Source of the DNA: CAZQHK01 sp964593455
Lineage (GTDB): Bacteria > Muiribacteriota > CAYSPT01
NCBI GenBank assembly: GCA_964593455.1
Contig: CAZQHK010000001.1
Location: 124,001 to 188,000 of the forward strand
Direction: 5' to 3'
Length of the DNA: 64,000 nucleotides
Below, piece by piece: positions 50,227 through 59,118 of this stretch. Position numbers and translations under genes: made by a program. The notes below the pieces were generated by a model, which saw only the letters and a list, made by a program, of their open reading frames with translations, ran no database searches and was not told where the DNA came from. Position 1 is the first letter of the stretch. Every line of letters begins with the position of its first letter.

Positions 50227-50300
50227 TACGTTTTTTGCTTGAGTAAGTATCTGTTGGTAGAAACGGTGATGTTACTTATACTGGTGTTTGAGGTGCCGCG

Positions 50301-50477
50301 ATGCGTGTTATTTCTACCGAGGTAACCGATGACCGGGTGATGCTGATTGTTCAGGCTTCCGGACGTCGGCTAAAGTTCAGTATTTCCCTTGATGATGCCC
50401 GACGTCTTCACGCTATCAAAATAGATGCCAACCACTTTGATACACTCTACACTTCTGAAAAGGAACAGTCTGAGTAA
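50301..50477 (+). CDS. small 58-residue protein of unknown function
   Basis: An ATG at 50301 is preceded by GAGGTG with a 5-base gap and opens a 58-codon frame. The translated peptide looks protein-like: beta-strand-like MRVISTEVTDDRVMLIVQAS, then RRLKFSISLDDARRLHAIKI and a charged tail ending KEQSE. No membrane segment or Cys is present. It occupies an otherwise empty gap between divergent-facing repeats and the convergent hydrolase gene. No family is recognised. Confidence 0.5.
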   Translation: MRVISTEVTDDRVMLIVQASGRRLKFSISLDDARRLHAIKIDANHFDTLYTSEKEQSE

Positions 50478-50488
50478 CGCCGTCTCAT

Positions 50489-52237
50489 TTACCCTTTTAT
50501 GGCGGCTCGTTTATCACGCCGATATGCACTCATTCTCAAATAGGACACAGCTGCCAGCGGTCCCAGGGTGATTCGGGTGGCCATCCTGGTTTGGGAAATG
50601 AGCAGGTCCATACCAAGCACGCCCTGTGTGTACCGGTAATACCAGAGTCCGGCAGCCAGAGTGATCAGTCCGAAAAGCAGACCGAGTTGCGCGATGGAAA
50701 CGCGTTTTATCGGAACGGTTGAAGAAATATCATCAGGGTTGGAAGGCGGGACGGGAATCGAAAAAGGACCTCGTAATTTCTTGAGTGTGAAGATCCTGGC
50801 TTGATCGAGTAGAAAGGCTATCTTTCCCGGGTGGACAATTTCTACGATTATGAAAAAGACAAGGGTCCATGGGAGAGCGCTAAGTCCGGTCTCCCATGGT
50901 GATGCTCCATAGAGTTTAAGAACGGAAACAAGCTTTGGAAGCAGGGAGACCAGTGTCCAGATAGGAAAAGCCGGCAGGAAAAGAATGGAAGCAGGAAAAT
51001 CATTCCAGAAGGCTTTGCTGGCAACTATCAGGTTTAGAATCGCGGCGGCCCATAGAACTACCAGGACGGAATTTAAAGCGGGACGGTTGTCACGTTTACG
51101 GGAAGAAGTGATAAGGAAAAACGGCACCATACTGAAAAGTAGCAGTGCCGGCCATACGGGTCCTACTATCGGCCCTGATATACAGCTGGTTGCGATGACT
51201 GCAACAAGCAGCAAACGTCGTGTCCGGGGTGTAGCACCGGTTTTAAACAGGAACAGGCTGACCAGCCACATAATCCCCAAATAAAGAATGGCTTCACCGA
51301 TGATATCTACGCTTATCCGCTTGATAAGAAGAGGAGCAGTCACGGTTTGATCAGTGACTCCTGTTTTGGGTAGGGATCGTGCCAGGAACGCGGCCGCCTG
51401 CCCCAGTATAATAGGGTCAAGGGTTTCTATAAAGTGATCGCTGAGCGGAGAAACCGATAGTATTGGATCATCTTTATCCTTGGAGCCGCCGAGAGAATCA
51501 GCTAATTCAAACACCTCGAGTGACATGGCTACCTCGTCCGGGAAAAATATTTCATCGTACATCCCAACCAAACCCATTATATTGGGCAGGCTCAGCTGGG
51601 CTCCAAATTCTTCCTCCATCACCGTGACATCGGGAACCATGGTTCCGATAAGTGTTACGGCGCGGGCACCCTGAAAGGTGCTTCCAAGGTTAAAAGCAGG
51701 CTCTCCTCCATCGGAGTGTCCCACGGTTGCCCACGGTACAGGGGTGATATTGGTCTGAGAAGTACTGCCTGTTGGAATGAGATTTTTCATTACAACCAGA
51801 GCCTGGCCGAGGTGACCTTCCGGGCAGGACCAGACATCGTCGGTGAAATCCAGGGCTATGGCTTCCATCCCCAGGTGGGCCAGAGAGCATCCGAGAAAAC
51901 GAAACGACTCTCTGGTGGAATTAGTACCGTGAAGCAGCAGCACCCGGCCGGCGGGAACGGTGTTATCCTTTGATTTGTAGATCGTACAAACCAGGTCCCT
52001 CTTAATCTGATTGCTGGTATAGGGAAGGTTGACTGTTTCCAGTTGCACCCGCGTGGTCCTGGCGAGTGAGACCCCTATAGCGATTAAAAGTCCTGATCCC
52101 AAAAAAGGTAGCAGGAATGCAACCATTGTAGATACTTTCCGGTTCGGAGGCGTTACCGGTTGTTTTTCCCTGGTATCGTTCACCTGAGCAATTGTACACG
52201 GCTCAATTGGATGGGTCAAACTCATCCATCTTCTCAC
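50489..52237 (-). CDS. membrane protein with alpha/beta-hydrolase domain and C-terminal multi-span region
   Basis: This 582-residue protein has a GTG start at 52237; an ATG at 52225 is the alternative, and neither has a strong SD. An anchor helix at about 38-58 is followed by an alpha/beta-hydrolase-like domain (about 95-300). LLHGTNSTRESF corresponds to the oxyanion strand, and GHSDGG at 173-178 is the nucleophile elbow with Ser175. From about 320 to 550 there are roughly seven hydrophobic helices (for example LYLGIMWLVSLFLF). The hydrolase part should be outside the cytoplasm if the anchor is N-in. The substrate is unknown. Confidence 0.7.
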   Translation of the reverse strand: MRRWMSLTHPIEPCTIAQVNDTREKQPVTPPNRKVSTMVAFLLPFLGSGLLIAIGVSLARTTRVQLETVNLPYTSNQIKRDLVCTIYKSKDNTVPAGRVLLLHGTNSTRESFRFLGCSLAHLGMEAIALDFTDDVWSCPEGHLGQALVVMKNLIPTGSTSQTNITPVPWATVGHSDGGEPAFNLGSTFQGARAVTLIGTMVPDVTVMEEEFGAQLSLPNIMGLVGMYDEIFFPDEVAMSLEVFELADSLGGSKDKDDPILSVSPLSDHFIETLDPIILGQAAAFLARSLPKTGVTDQTVTAPLLIKRISVDIIGEAILYLGIMWLVSLFLFKTGATPRTRRLLLVAVIATSCISGPIVGPVWPALLLFSMVPFFLITSSRKRDNRPALNSVLVVLWAAAILNLIVASKAFWNDFPASILFLPAFPIWTLVSLLPKLVSVLKLYGASPWETGLSALPWTLVFFIIVEIVHPGKIAFLLDQARIFTLKKLRGPFSIPVPPSNPDDISSTVPIKRVSIAQLGLLFGLITLAAGLWYYRYTQGVLGMDLLISQTRMATRITLGPLAAVSYLRMSAYRRDKRAAIKG

Positions 52238-52304
52238 GGCCTTGAAGCATCATAGTAATAAAAGTGCTGCGGTTAGCCTATGGTGATTGGACTAAACAGA
52301 ATAC

Positions 52305-52333
52305 TTGCTTTTGCAACTATTTATATATTATAC
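52305..52333 (+). promoter_or_regulatory. possible promoter of the Ser/Thr kinase gene
   Basis: TTGCTT at 52305-52310, a 17-base AT-rich spacer and TTATAC at 52328-52333 give a moderate sigma-70-type match. It sits in the divergent gap between the hydrolase and kinase genes. Confidence 0.4.
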
Positions 52334-52409
52334 TTCTTATCTATAAACATCCCCCGGCTTCCTCTATAAGGTAGTGTCAGGAGGGATAAGTAACTCCGAG
52401 GAGAAGACC

Positions 52410-53339
52410 GTGTCCACAGACACTCTTGTTGGAAAAAACATAGGCAAATACGAAATTCTAGCTCTGATTGGACGGGGCGCCGAATCGACTGTTTACCGTG
52501 CCCATCTAAGGAGCCTGCATATTCCAGTTGCTTTCAAAGTCCTGGAAGGCCGGAAGCGGCAGTTGGCCAAAACTCGTTTTGACCGGGAATCCCGTCTTGC
52601 CCTGGGAATTCCCCGGCATGAAAACGTCGTGTACGTGTACGATGCCGGGCGTATCAACGGGATGCGTTTCATTGCCATGGAGCTGGTTGAAGGAGTGGAC
52701 CTGGAAGAAGCGGTGGCCAGTGCCAGTATCTCCACCGAGGAAGAAATTATTGAAGCCTTAATTGCAGCGTGTAAAGGCCTTGAGTTTATTCACGAACACG
52801 GTATTATCCATCGGGATATCAAACCGCATAACATCATCGTGGATAGAAACGGCAAAGTCAAAATCACGGATTTCGGAATAGCTGAAACGGAATCAACCGA
52901 TCAGCTTATCGAGCAGGGTCGTGGAGCCGGCACACCCCGTTACATGCCGCCGGAGGTTATCAAGGGGACCAGCAAGGTCGATGTCCGGGGAGATGTATAC
53001 TCTCTGGGATTGGTACTGTATGAACTGCTTACCCGCACGACGTTCTTCTCCGCTCCGACCTACAAGGCGGTCCTCCGGAAAGTGATAGAAGAGGAACTTC
53101 CGCCGCCCCACAAAGTCGATAGAAAAATTTCAAAGCAGTTAAGTTCAGTTGTCATGAAATCGATTGATAAGGAACCGTCCCGCCGGTACCAGTCCGCCCA
53201 CGCTTTCAGAATGGCCCTGGAAGTCATTTTAAAGAAAGAAAAAGGGGAGAAAGAGCGGGCGGCCTTCAGGCCCTATCTGGCGCTGTTGCTGGTGGTTTTG
53301 ACAGCCGTATTGGCGCTGCTCGTCTTTTTTGCTATTTGA
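52410..53339 (+). CDS. Hanks-type serine/threonine protein kinase with C-terminal membrane anchor
   Basis: This 309-residue kinase starts at GTG 52410, six bases after GAGGAG. A GTG at 52374 lacks an SD. Kinase landmarks are complete: glycine loop GRGAESTV at 21-28, Lys43 (VAFKV), Glu60, HRDIKPHN with catalytic Asp136, and DFG at 154-156. GTPRYMPPEV and GDVYSLGLVLYELL follow. A single membrane helix (about 287-308) ends the protein, with no extracellular sensor domain, so the kinase faces the cytoplasm and is tail-anchored. It converges with the PspC-domain gene. Confidence 0.92.
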   Translation: MSTDTLVGKNIGKYEILALIGRGAESTVYRAHLRSLHIPVAFKVLEGRKRQLAKTRFDRESRLALGIPRHENVVYVYDAGRINGMRFIAMELVEGVDLEEAVASASISTEEEIIEALIAACKGLEFIHEHGIIHRDIKPHNIIVDRNGKVKITDFGIAETESTDQLIEQGRGAGTPRYMPPEVIKGTSKVDVRGDVYSLGLVLYELLTRTTFFSAPTYKAVLRKVIEEELPPPHKVDRKISKQLSSVVMKSIDKEPSRRYQSAHAFRMALEVILKKEKGEKERAAFRPYLALLLVVLTAVLALLVFFAI

Positions 53340-53352
53340 CCGGTTGCGTGAG

Positions 53353-53670
53353 CTATTCCATTTCCGGCGGTGGAGACATCCTGGTGGTTGTATTGAAGGG
53401 AGCCAGGGGAACAATTACCGTGGCCACGGCGTACAAGATTACTCCCAAACCCCAGAGAAACCCGAGCAAAACCCAGATGATCCTGACAATAGAGCAATCG
53501 AGTTTCAGATAATCAGCCAGACCTCCGCAGACACCTGCCAGCATTTTATCGGTCCTGGATCGGTAGAGGCGCTTGGAAAGATCTATTCCGCCTGACAACC
53601 GGCTGTTACAGAACCGGCATTTGATGGCTTCATCCTTTATATCTTCTGCACAGAAAGGGCATTTCTTCAT
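53353..53670 (-). CDS. zinc-ribbon PspC-domain membrane protein
   Basis: This 105-residue protein opens with a zinc ribbon, CPFCAEDIKDEAIKCRFC (residues 4-21). The PspC domain (about 33-90) follows: LYRSRTDKMLAGVCGGLADY, then a membrane helix IIWVLLGFLWGLGVILYAVA. PspC proteins sense envelope stress in the phage-shock response. Here the ribbon replaces the usual partner genes; no pspA or pspF is adjacent. The end is Pro-rich. Its start ATG at 53670 follows AGGTGAC on the minus strand. Confidence 0.85.
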   Translation of the reverse strand: MKKCPFCAEDIKDEAIKCRFCNSRLSGGIDLSKRLYRSRTDKMLAGVCGGLADYLKLDCSIVRIIWVLLGFLWGLGVILYAVATVIVPLAPFNTTTRMSPPPEME

Positions 53671-53841
53671 AGTTAAGTCACCTCCGACTTCATTCTAACT
53701 GTTTTTCAGGAAAGAAGTAAAGATGGAGATTAATAGTTGATTATAAGACATTATGCGACTGCCAATACCCCTTTGATTTGTGGTAGAATGAACGCGTAAT
53801 CGGGGGGAGAGACGTGCGTAGGAGGGAAAGGAGGAGTGAGC

Positions 53842-54834
53842 GTGCCGGAAGATATCAACGTTGTTGACCTGAAACGCTTCTCACATGATTTTAAAAAGGT
53901 TATCGGGTCATGGATTGTGCTGGTATTGATCATACTGGTACTGGTATTGGTTTCGACCTGTTTCTACTCAGTTGCTCCGGAAGAGGTCGGTGTTGTCCAA
54001 CGATTTGGCAAATATCTCAGGACCACCAATCCGGGGCTCAGGTTTAAGCTGCCCTTCGGGATAGAGACGGTGAAGAAGGTGCGTGTAACCCGTGTGTTCA
54101 AAGAGGAATTCGGCTTCAGGACAGCCAGATCGGGGGTTGTCAGCCAGTATATCTCCCATGGGGAAGAGATGAAATCAGAATCACAGATGCTCACTGGAGA
54201 TCTCAATGCTCTCGATGTCCAGTGGGTGGTTCAGTATCGTATCAGCGACCCGAAATTCTTTATTTTCAATATTTACAATCCCACGTCGATCGTACGAAAA
54301 ACTTCGGAAGCTATGATGCGCCTGGTAGTGGGAAATCATTCCGTGGACGATGTGTTGACCGATAAACGGGCCGAGATCAGCGCCAAGGTGAAAGAAAAGC
54401 TACAAAAGGTGCTATCGAAGTACAAGTGCGGGCTTATGATAGATGAGGTCAGACTCAAGGATGTTACCCCTCCCCCCAAGGTAAAGCCGGCCTTCAACGA
54501 AGTCAACCAGGCCAAGCAGGAGAAAGAGCGGATGATTAACGAGGCCTGGCAGTCTTACAACCGGGAAATACCTAAAGCCCGCGGTGAGGCGGAGAAGGTT
54601 ATCCAGGAATCCCAGGGGTACGCCGTAGAGCGGATTAACAAAGCGCTTGGAGAAACAAAGCGTTTCTTGAATATCTACGAAGCGTACAAAAAAGCTCCCG
54701 ATGTGACCCGGCGCCGGCTCTATCTGGAAACTATGGTCACTGTTATGAGTCGAATACAAAGGAAAGTGATCATCGATCCGGCCTTGCAGAATCTCCTTCC
54801 GCTTCTCAACCTGGAAGGGGGGCGGATACGATGA
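53842..54834 (+). CDS. hflK: HflK-like SPFH membrane protein
   Basis: This 330-residue protein starts at GTG 53842, behind AAAGGAGGA; a GTG at 53836 overlaps the SD. One membrane helix (about 22-42) precedes the SPFH/band-7 domain (SVAPEEVGVVQRFGKYLRTT, MLTGDLNALDVQWVVQYRI) and a long alpha-helical region. With HflC it forms the inner-membrane cage around FtsH proteases. hflC overlaps its stop by 4 bases. It is shorter than E. coli HflK, lacking the Gly/Pro-rich N-terminus. Confidence 0.92.
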   Translation: MPEDINVVDLKRFSHDFKKVIGSWIVLVLIILVLVLVSTCFYSVAPEEVGVVQRFGKYLRTTNPGLRFKLPFGIETVKKVRVTRVFKEEFGFRTARSGVVSQYISHGEEMKSESQMLTGDLNALDVQWVVQYRISDPKFFIFNIYNPTSIVRKTSEAMMRLVVGNHSVDDVLTDKRAEISAKVKEKLQKVLSKYKCGLMIDEVRLKDVTPPPKVKPAFNEVNQAKQEKERMINEAWQSYNREIPKARGEAEKVIQESQGYAVERINKALGETKRFLNIYEAYKKAPDVTRRRLYLETMVTVMSRIQRKVIIDPALQNLLPLLNLEGGRIR

Positions 54835-55808
54835 AATCCCTTTTCCAGCTTACCGGGATAATTATTCTGATTGTTGTTATTGCCGTCGTTTCCGGAACCT
54901 TCTACGTTGTAGACGAAACTGAGCAGGTCATCATTACTCAGTTTGGAGAACCGGTTGGCGAGCCAATCACCGCTGCCGGCCTCCATCTCAAAATACCCTT
55001 GATTCAACAGGTAAACGTGTTCGATAAACGGCTTCTTGACTGGGACGGGAAAGCAAACGAAATTCCCACCAGGGATAAGAAACTTATCATAGTCGACACC
55101 AATGCCCGATGGAAGATTGTCGACCCCCTTCTGTTTCTCCAGTCGGTGGGAGATCTTCGAACGGCCCAGGCGCGCCTTGATGACATCATCGATTCCGTTA
55201 CCAGGGACCTGGTCAGCAGCCACCAGTTGGTGGAGGTGGTCAGAAACTCCAACGAACTCCTCGATCGGATCGAGGAGCGGAAAGAGAAGCGGGAAAAGGA
55301 TGAAAACACGGAATTTACCGGTAGTCAGGAAGTGTTGGAGCGGATCAAAGATGGTCGAGAGAAACTTACCGCCGACATTCTTGAAGGCTGCCAGAAAATT
55401 GTACGGGACGGGTTTGGACTCGAACTGGTTGACGTTAAAATAAAACGGATTATTTATGTCCAGGAGGTGTTGGTGAAGGTTTACGACCGGATGGTATCCG
55501 AGAGGAAACGGGCGGCGGAGCAGTACCGTTCCGAGGGGCAGGGAAAGAAGGCCGAAATCGAGGGCCGGATGAGCAAAGATTTGAAGGAAATCACGTCTGA
55601 AGCCTATCGGGAGGCGGAAGGAATTAAGGGTGAAGCCGACGCCAAGGTGACCAAAATCTACGCTGACGCCTACGGTAAAGACGCTGAATTCTACCGGTAT
55701 TTCAAAACCCTGGAGACCTACGCGCAGACGCTGGATAACAATGTGATGTTGCTTCTCAGCACTGACAACGACTATCTCAAGCTTCTCCAGTCAGCTACGG
55801 ATCAGTAA
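54831..55808 (+). CDS. hflC: HflC-like SPFH membrane protein
   Basis: This 325-residue partner of HflK has an N-terminal membrane helix (about 6-26), the HflC-type VVDETEQVIITQFGEPVGEP, then VDTNARWKIVDPLLFLQSVG. The C-terminal helix contains AEIEGRMSKDLKEITSEAYR and YGKDAEFYRYFKTLETY, typical of HflC. It is translationally coupled to hflK. The pair heads a run of envelope genes (kdsD onward, 28 bases downstream), though a separate promoter for the latter cannot be excluded. Confidence 0.93.
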   Translation: MKSLFQLTGIIILIVVIAVVSGTFYVVDETEQVIITQFGEPVGEPITAAGLHLKIPLIQQVNVFDKRLLDWDGKANEIPTRDKKLIIVDTNARWKIVDPLLFLQSVGDLRTAQARLDDIIDSVTRDLVSSHQLVEVVRNSNELLDRIEERKEKREKDENTEFTGSQEVLERIKDGREKLTADILEGCQKIVRDGFGLELVDVKIKRIIYVQEVLVKVYDRMVSERKRAAEQYRSEGQGKKAEIEGRMSKDLKEITSEAYREAEGIKGEADAKVTKIYADAYGKDAEFYRYFKTLETYAQTLDNNVMLLLSTDNDYLKLLQSATDQ

Positions 55809-55836
55809 TGGCATGTGAGTAAGGTAGGCGAAGAAG

Positions 55837-56799
55837 GTGGATTACACAGAGATTGCTAAACGAGTTCTTCGTATCGAGTCTGAAGCCGTCAAACGGCTGA
55901 TTGGCCGGGTTGATGATAGTTTTAATCAGGCAGTGGAAACCATCTATGGGTGTTCCGGCCGAGTGATCATTACCGGAATGGGTAAATCGGGCAATATAGC
56001 CAACAAAATAGCGGCTACCTTCAGGAGTACCGGTACACCGGCGGGATTTCTTCATCCGGCGGAGGCCATTCATGGTGATCTGGGCATGTTCGCCGGTGGC
56101 GATGTGTTGGTGGCCATTTCCAACAGCGGAGGGCAGAAGGAACTCACTCTCATGGTTCCCTATGTCAAACGGCTGGGTGGTAAAGTGCTGACGCTCACCG
56201 GGAATACCGCTTCAGACCTGGCCCGTCTCAGTGACGTGGTCCTGGATGTGAGTGTTGAAGAAGAGGCCTGTCCGTTGGGGCTGGCGCCGACGGCTTCCAC
56301 CACCGCCTGTCTGGCTATGGGGGATGCCCTGGCTGTAGCGCTGCTGGAGAAACGGGGTTTTACCCGGAATGATTTTGCCTGTCTCCATCCGTCGGGTACC
56401 CTGGGCAGGCGGTTATTGATCAGGGTGTCACATCTAATGCACACCGGGGATGAAATCCCTGTTGTGCATAAAAACCAGGTAATGCGTGAGATTATCCTGG
56501 AGATGACGAGTAAGAAACTCGGCGCGACAACGGTGGTTGATGGTCACGGAAAGCTGACGGGTATATTCACCGATGGCGATCTTCGACGCCTGGTGGAACA
56601 CAGCCTTGATTTTCTCGATACTTCCGTGAGTGAAACAATGGCTGGGAACCCGAAACGAATTGACAGCGATTGTTTGGCTGAAGAAGCACTTCAGATGATG
56701 GAATCGTGGAAAGTAACCTGTCTCCCGGTAGTTGACGATGAAGAGCGGGTCATCGGCATTATTCACCTTCACGATATTCTGCAGGCAAAGATTCGGTAA
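55837..56799 (+). CDS. kdsD: arabinose-5-phosphate isomerase (KdsD/KpsF)
   Basis: This 320-residue enzyme makes D-arabinose-5-phosphate from ribulose-5-phosphate, the first step of KDO synthesis. The GTG start is at 55837. The SIS domain (about 35-175) holds VIITGMGKSGNIANKIAATF and AISNSGGQKELTLMVPYVK, with LGLAPTASTTACLAMGDALA after it. Two CBS domains (about 205-320) complete the protein. It sits directly before kdsC, as expected for a KDO cluster. Confidence 0.95.
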   Translation: MDYTEIAKRVLRIESEAVKRLIGRVDDSFNQAVETIYGCSGRVIITGMGKSGNIANKIAATFRSTGTPAGFLHPAEAIHGDLGMFAGGDVLVAISNSGGQKELTLMVPYVKRLGGKVLTLTGNTASDLARLSDVVLDVSVEEEACPLGLAPTASTTACLAMGDALAVALLEKRGFTRNDFACLHPSGTLGRRLLIRVSHLMHTGDEIPVVHKNQVMREIILEMTSKKLGATTVVDGHGKLTGIFTDGDLRRLVEHSLDFLDTSVSETMAGNPKRIDSDCLAEEALQMMESWKVTCLPVVDDEERVIGIIHLHDILQAKIR

Positions 56800-56829
56800 G
56801 GGTGAGGTTGGTCCGGGAGGTGGGCAACA

Positions 56830-57369
56830 GTGAGCACGGGTGATGCAGTTGATCTAAATAGACGTCTGGCCGAGGTCAAGCTGCTGGTCCTCGATGTGGA
56901 TGGTGTGCTGACTGACGGAACACTGTACCTGGATAATCAAGGAAATGAATTCAAACGGTTCAGTGTCAGGGATGGATTGGGCCTGGTGCTGGCCATGAGG
57001 GCCGGTCTCGAAGTCGCAGTCATCTCGGGCCGGATCAGCAAAGCTCTCAGCTCGCGTATGAAGGAGTTGGGAGTCAAACGGATATACCAGGGAATTTTTA
57101 ACAAGAAAGAAATTTTCACGAAACTCCTCTCCGAGACCGGATTCAAACGTGAAGAGACGGCGGTAATCGGCGATGATCTTCCCGATCTGCCGCTGCTGAT
57201 CATGGCTGGAGTGAGCGTTACGGTACCCGAAGCGGCTGATGAAGTAAAAGAACAAGCCGATATCGTGACCAGGACGCCGGGTGGATACGGTGCGGTTCGA
57301 GAACTGGTGGAGATGATTCTCAAAGCCTCCGGTCAATGGAATGATTGCGTAAGGAGCTGGACGGGTTGA
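56830..57369 (+). CDS. kdsC: KDO-8-phosphate phosphatase KdsC
   Basis: This 179-residue HAD-family phosphatase releases KDO from KDO-8-phosphate. The GTG start at 56830 follows GGGAGGTG. Motif I is LLVLDVDGVLTDGTLYLD (nucleophile Asp in DVDG). FKRFSVRDGLGLVLAMRAGL and VISGRISKAL include motif II. VIGDDLPDLPLLIMAGVSV gives the acidic motif. No cap domain is present, as in KdsC tetramers. The lptC start lies within its last codons. Confidence 0.95.
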   Translation: MSTGDAVDLNRRLAEVKLLVLDVDGVLTDGTLYLDNQGNEFKRFSVRDGLGLVLAMRAGLEVAVISGRISKALSSRMKELGVKRIYQGIFNKKEIFTKLLSETGFKREETAVIGDDLPDLPLLIMAGVSVTVPEAADEVKEQADIVTRTPGGYGAVRELVEMILKASGQWNDCVRSWTG

Positions 57370-57905
57370 CCCGGAGATTTTACCTGACGGCGCTTTCAGC
57401 GATACTGCTCCTGGGTTTCGGTGTTTGGTGGATTAAAGGCGGGCAGAAAGAGAGCCGTTGGCTGAATATCTTCCCTGAGGCCAACGACAATGCCATCGTG
57501 GCCACGGAAGTGATATTCAGGCAGGGCAATGATAGCATGAAGTCTCGTATCTGCGTCCGGAATGAGGACACGGGCAAGCTGGTGCTCAAAGAGGTTTTCG
57601 TGTCGTTTTTGAATGAACAAGGTGTGCACTATACACTGGTCTCCGATGAAGCCGAGCAGGAGGAGAAGACGGAAGTCATCGAGTTTCGTGGAAACGTCGT
57701 GTTGACATCTGATGACGGGAAAAAGATGTTTACCGAACAACTCTTCTACCGGCGCAAGGAAGGAATCGTCAGGTGCCCCGGGTTGGTCAAGATTGTTGAG
57801 AGTGGAACGGTAACCACCGGTGATGAATTTTTCATGGATCTGAAACGCAACCAGTCGCAAATACGTGGCCATGTTCGGATCCTGGTACAGATGGGATCGA
57901 GTTAG
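57366..57905 (+). CDS. lptC: LPS export protein LptC
   Basis: This 179-residue inner-membrane protein starts at TTG 57366, nine bases after AAGGAG, overlapping kdsC. A TTG seven codons earlier has no SD. A membrane anchor at about residues 6-24 is followed by a beta-jellyroll periplasmic domain (EKTEVIEFRGNVVLTSDDGK, FTEQLFYRRKEGIV), the YrbK/LptC fold that passes LPS from LptBFG to LptA. lptF and lptG are not in the window. Confidence 0.85.
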   Translation: MTRRFYLTALSAILLLGFGVWWIKGGQKESRWLNIFPEANDNAIVATEVIFRQGNDSMKSRICVRNEDTGKLVLKEVFVSFLNEQGVHYTLVSDEAEQEEKTEVIEFRGNVVLTSDDGKKMFTEQLFYRRKEGIVRCPGLVKIVESGTVTTGDEFFMDLKRNQSQIRGHVRILVQMGSS

Positions 57906-57994
57906 TCCGGATGATACACCATTTTTCGTTACGGGACCCGCAAGCAGCAACAGATTGGTTGCTGGATTATCCAGACGGTAAAGGGGAGGCCGCG

Positions 57995-59047
57995 ATGAAG
58001 TATTGTCCCAGGAAAATAATCCAGATACAACTGATAACCGCAACGGTTATGCTGATCGTATCCCTGGCTTTTCCCGGCTTGGCTGAAGATGGGCAACATC
58101 CTCCCACAGATGAACCAATGGTTATCAGGGGGAAAGTGATGTTCTTCAACGCCGACGGGAGCCGGTCCATTAAAGGTGACCTGGTCATCGTCAACGGTGG
58201 CTCAAAAATCACGGCTAAAGAGGGAGAGTACAACCAGGAAAAGGCTACAGCCGTAGCCAAAGGAAGTGTCAGAGTAACGGAACCGGGTGCCGATCTGACC
58301 TGCGGAGAACTCAAGGCTTTTCTGAATGAAAACCGAAACGTAGCCATGGGGAATCCTATTCTCACGAGAATAACCGATTATCAGCAGGAAAATGGAAATA
58401 TAAAGAGGTCTAAGGTTGTCTTGAAAGCTGAAGTTATTGAAATTCTCGATGGCCGGAAACTTATCAGGGCCACCGATCGCGTGCGTCTTACCCAGGAGGA
58501 TATAACGTTGGACCGGGATGGTTTGCTGGTGGAAGGAGGCAGCGAGTCTTCCATGGTGGTGTGCGAATTCATGGAGATTTTCGATGACGGCAGCAAGATG
58601 GTGGCGAAGGGTGGGGTCGAAGTTAGAAGCGCCGACTTTATCGCAACCGGAGAGCGGGCTGAGTTCTATGATTCCGACCAACGGATGGAGATCTATGGGG
58701 CAGAGCGTGGTGATACGGCAAAAGCCTGGCAGAGCGTTGAAAAAGGTGAGTTCGCTGAAGTAACCAGGGGAGAAGTGAGGGGACGCGGGCATCGTATCAT
58801 TTACCACGGACGAGACGAGATCCTCAATATTATCGGAGGGGCCAGAACATGGCGAAAAGGCGAAAGAAATTTCGTTGAAGGCGAGAAAATAATTCACTAT
58901 GTTAAGGATAGCAGGACGGTGGTGCTGGGCGGGGAAGGACTCTATTATTCAGCTCCGGAAGAGGAATCGCAGGAGGCAGGAGAGGAATCGCCCACCGGTA
59001 TAACCGGAGAAGAAAGAGAGTTTGATGATCTGGATATTTATCGCTGA
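57995..59047 (+). CDS. lptA: LptA/OstA-like periplasmic protein, double length
   Basis: This 350-residue exported protein starts at ATG 57995, five bases after GGGGAGG; the frame is open upstream to 57911 without an SD. The signal peptide ends near GLAE. Two OstA-like stretches of repeating short strands are visible (VMFFNADGSRSIKGDLVIVN to about 130, and DGSKMVAKGGVEVRSADFIA to about 320). That makes it about twice the length of E. coli LptA. The C-terminus is Glu-rich and probably disordered. Position between lptC and lptB supports a role in the LPS bridge. Confidence 0.82.
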   Translation: MKYCPRKIIQIQLITATVMLIVSLAFPGLAEDGQHPPTDEPMVIRGKVMFFNADGSRSIKGDLVIVNGGSKITAKEGEYNQEKATAVAKGSVRVTEPGADLTCGELKAFLNENRNVAMGNPILTRITDYQQENGNIKRSKVVLKAEVIEILDGRKLIRATDRVRLTQEDITLDRDGLLVEGGSESSMVVCEFMEIFDDGSKMVAKGGVEVRSADFIATGERAEFYDSDQRMEIYGAERGDTAKAWQSVEKGEFAEVTRGEVRGRGHRIIYHGRDEILNIIGGARTWRKGERNFVEGEKIIHYVKDSRTVVLGGEGLYYSAPEEESQEAGEESPTGITGEEREFDDLDIYR

Positions 59048-59118
59048 ACGACCTTGGTAGTAAGGGTATCGCGGTGAGGCTAATAAACTATCCGGATTAA
59101 AGAGTTGGAGTTTTATGC

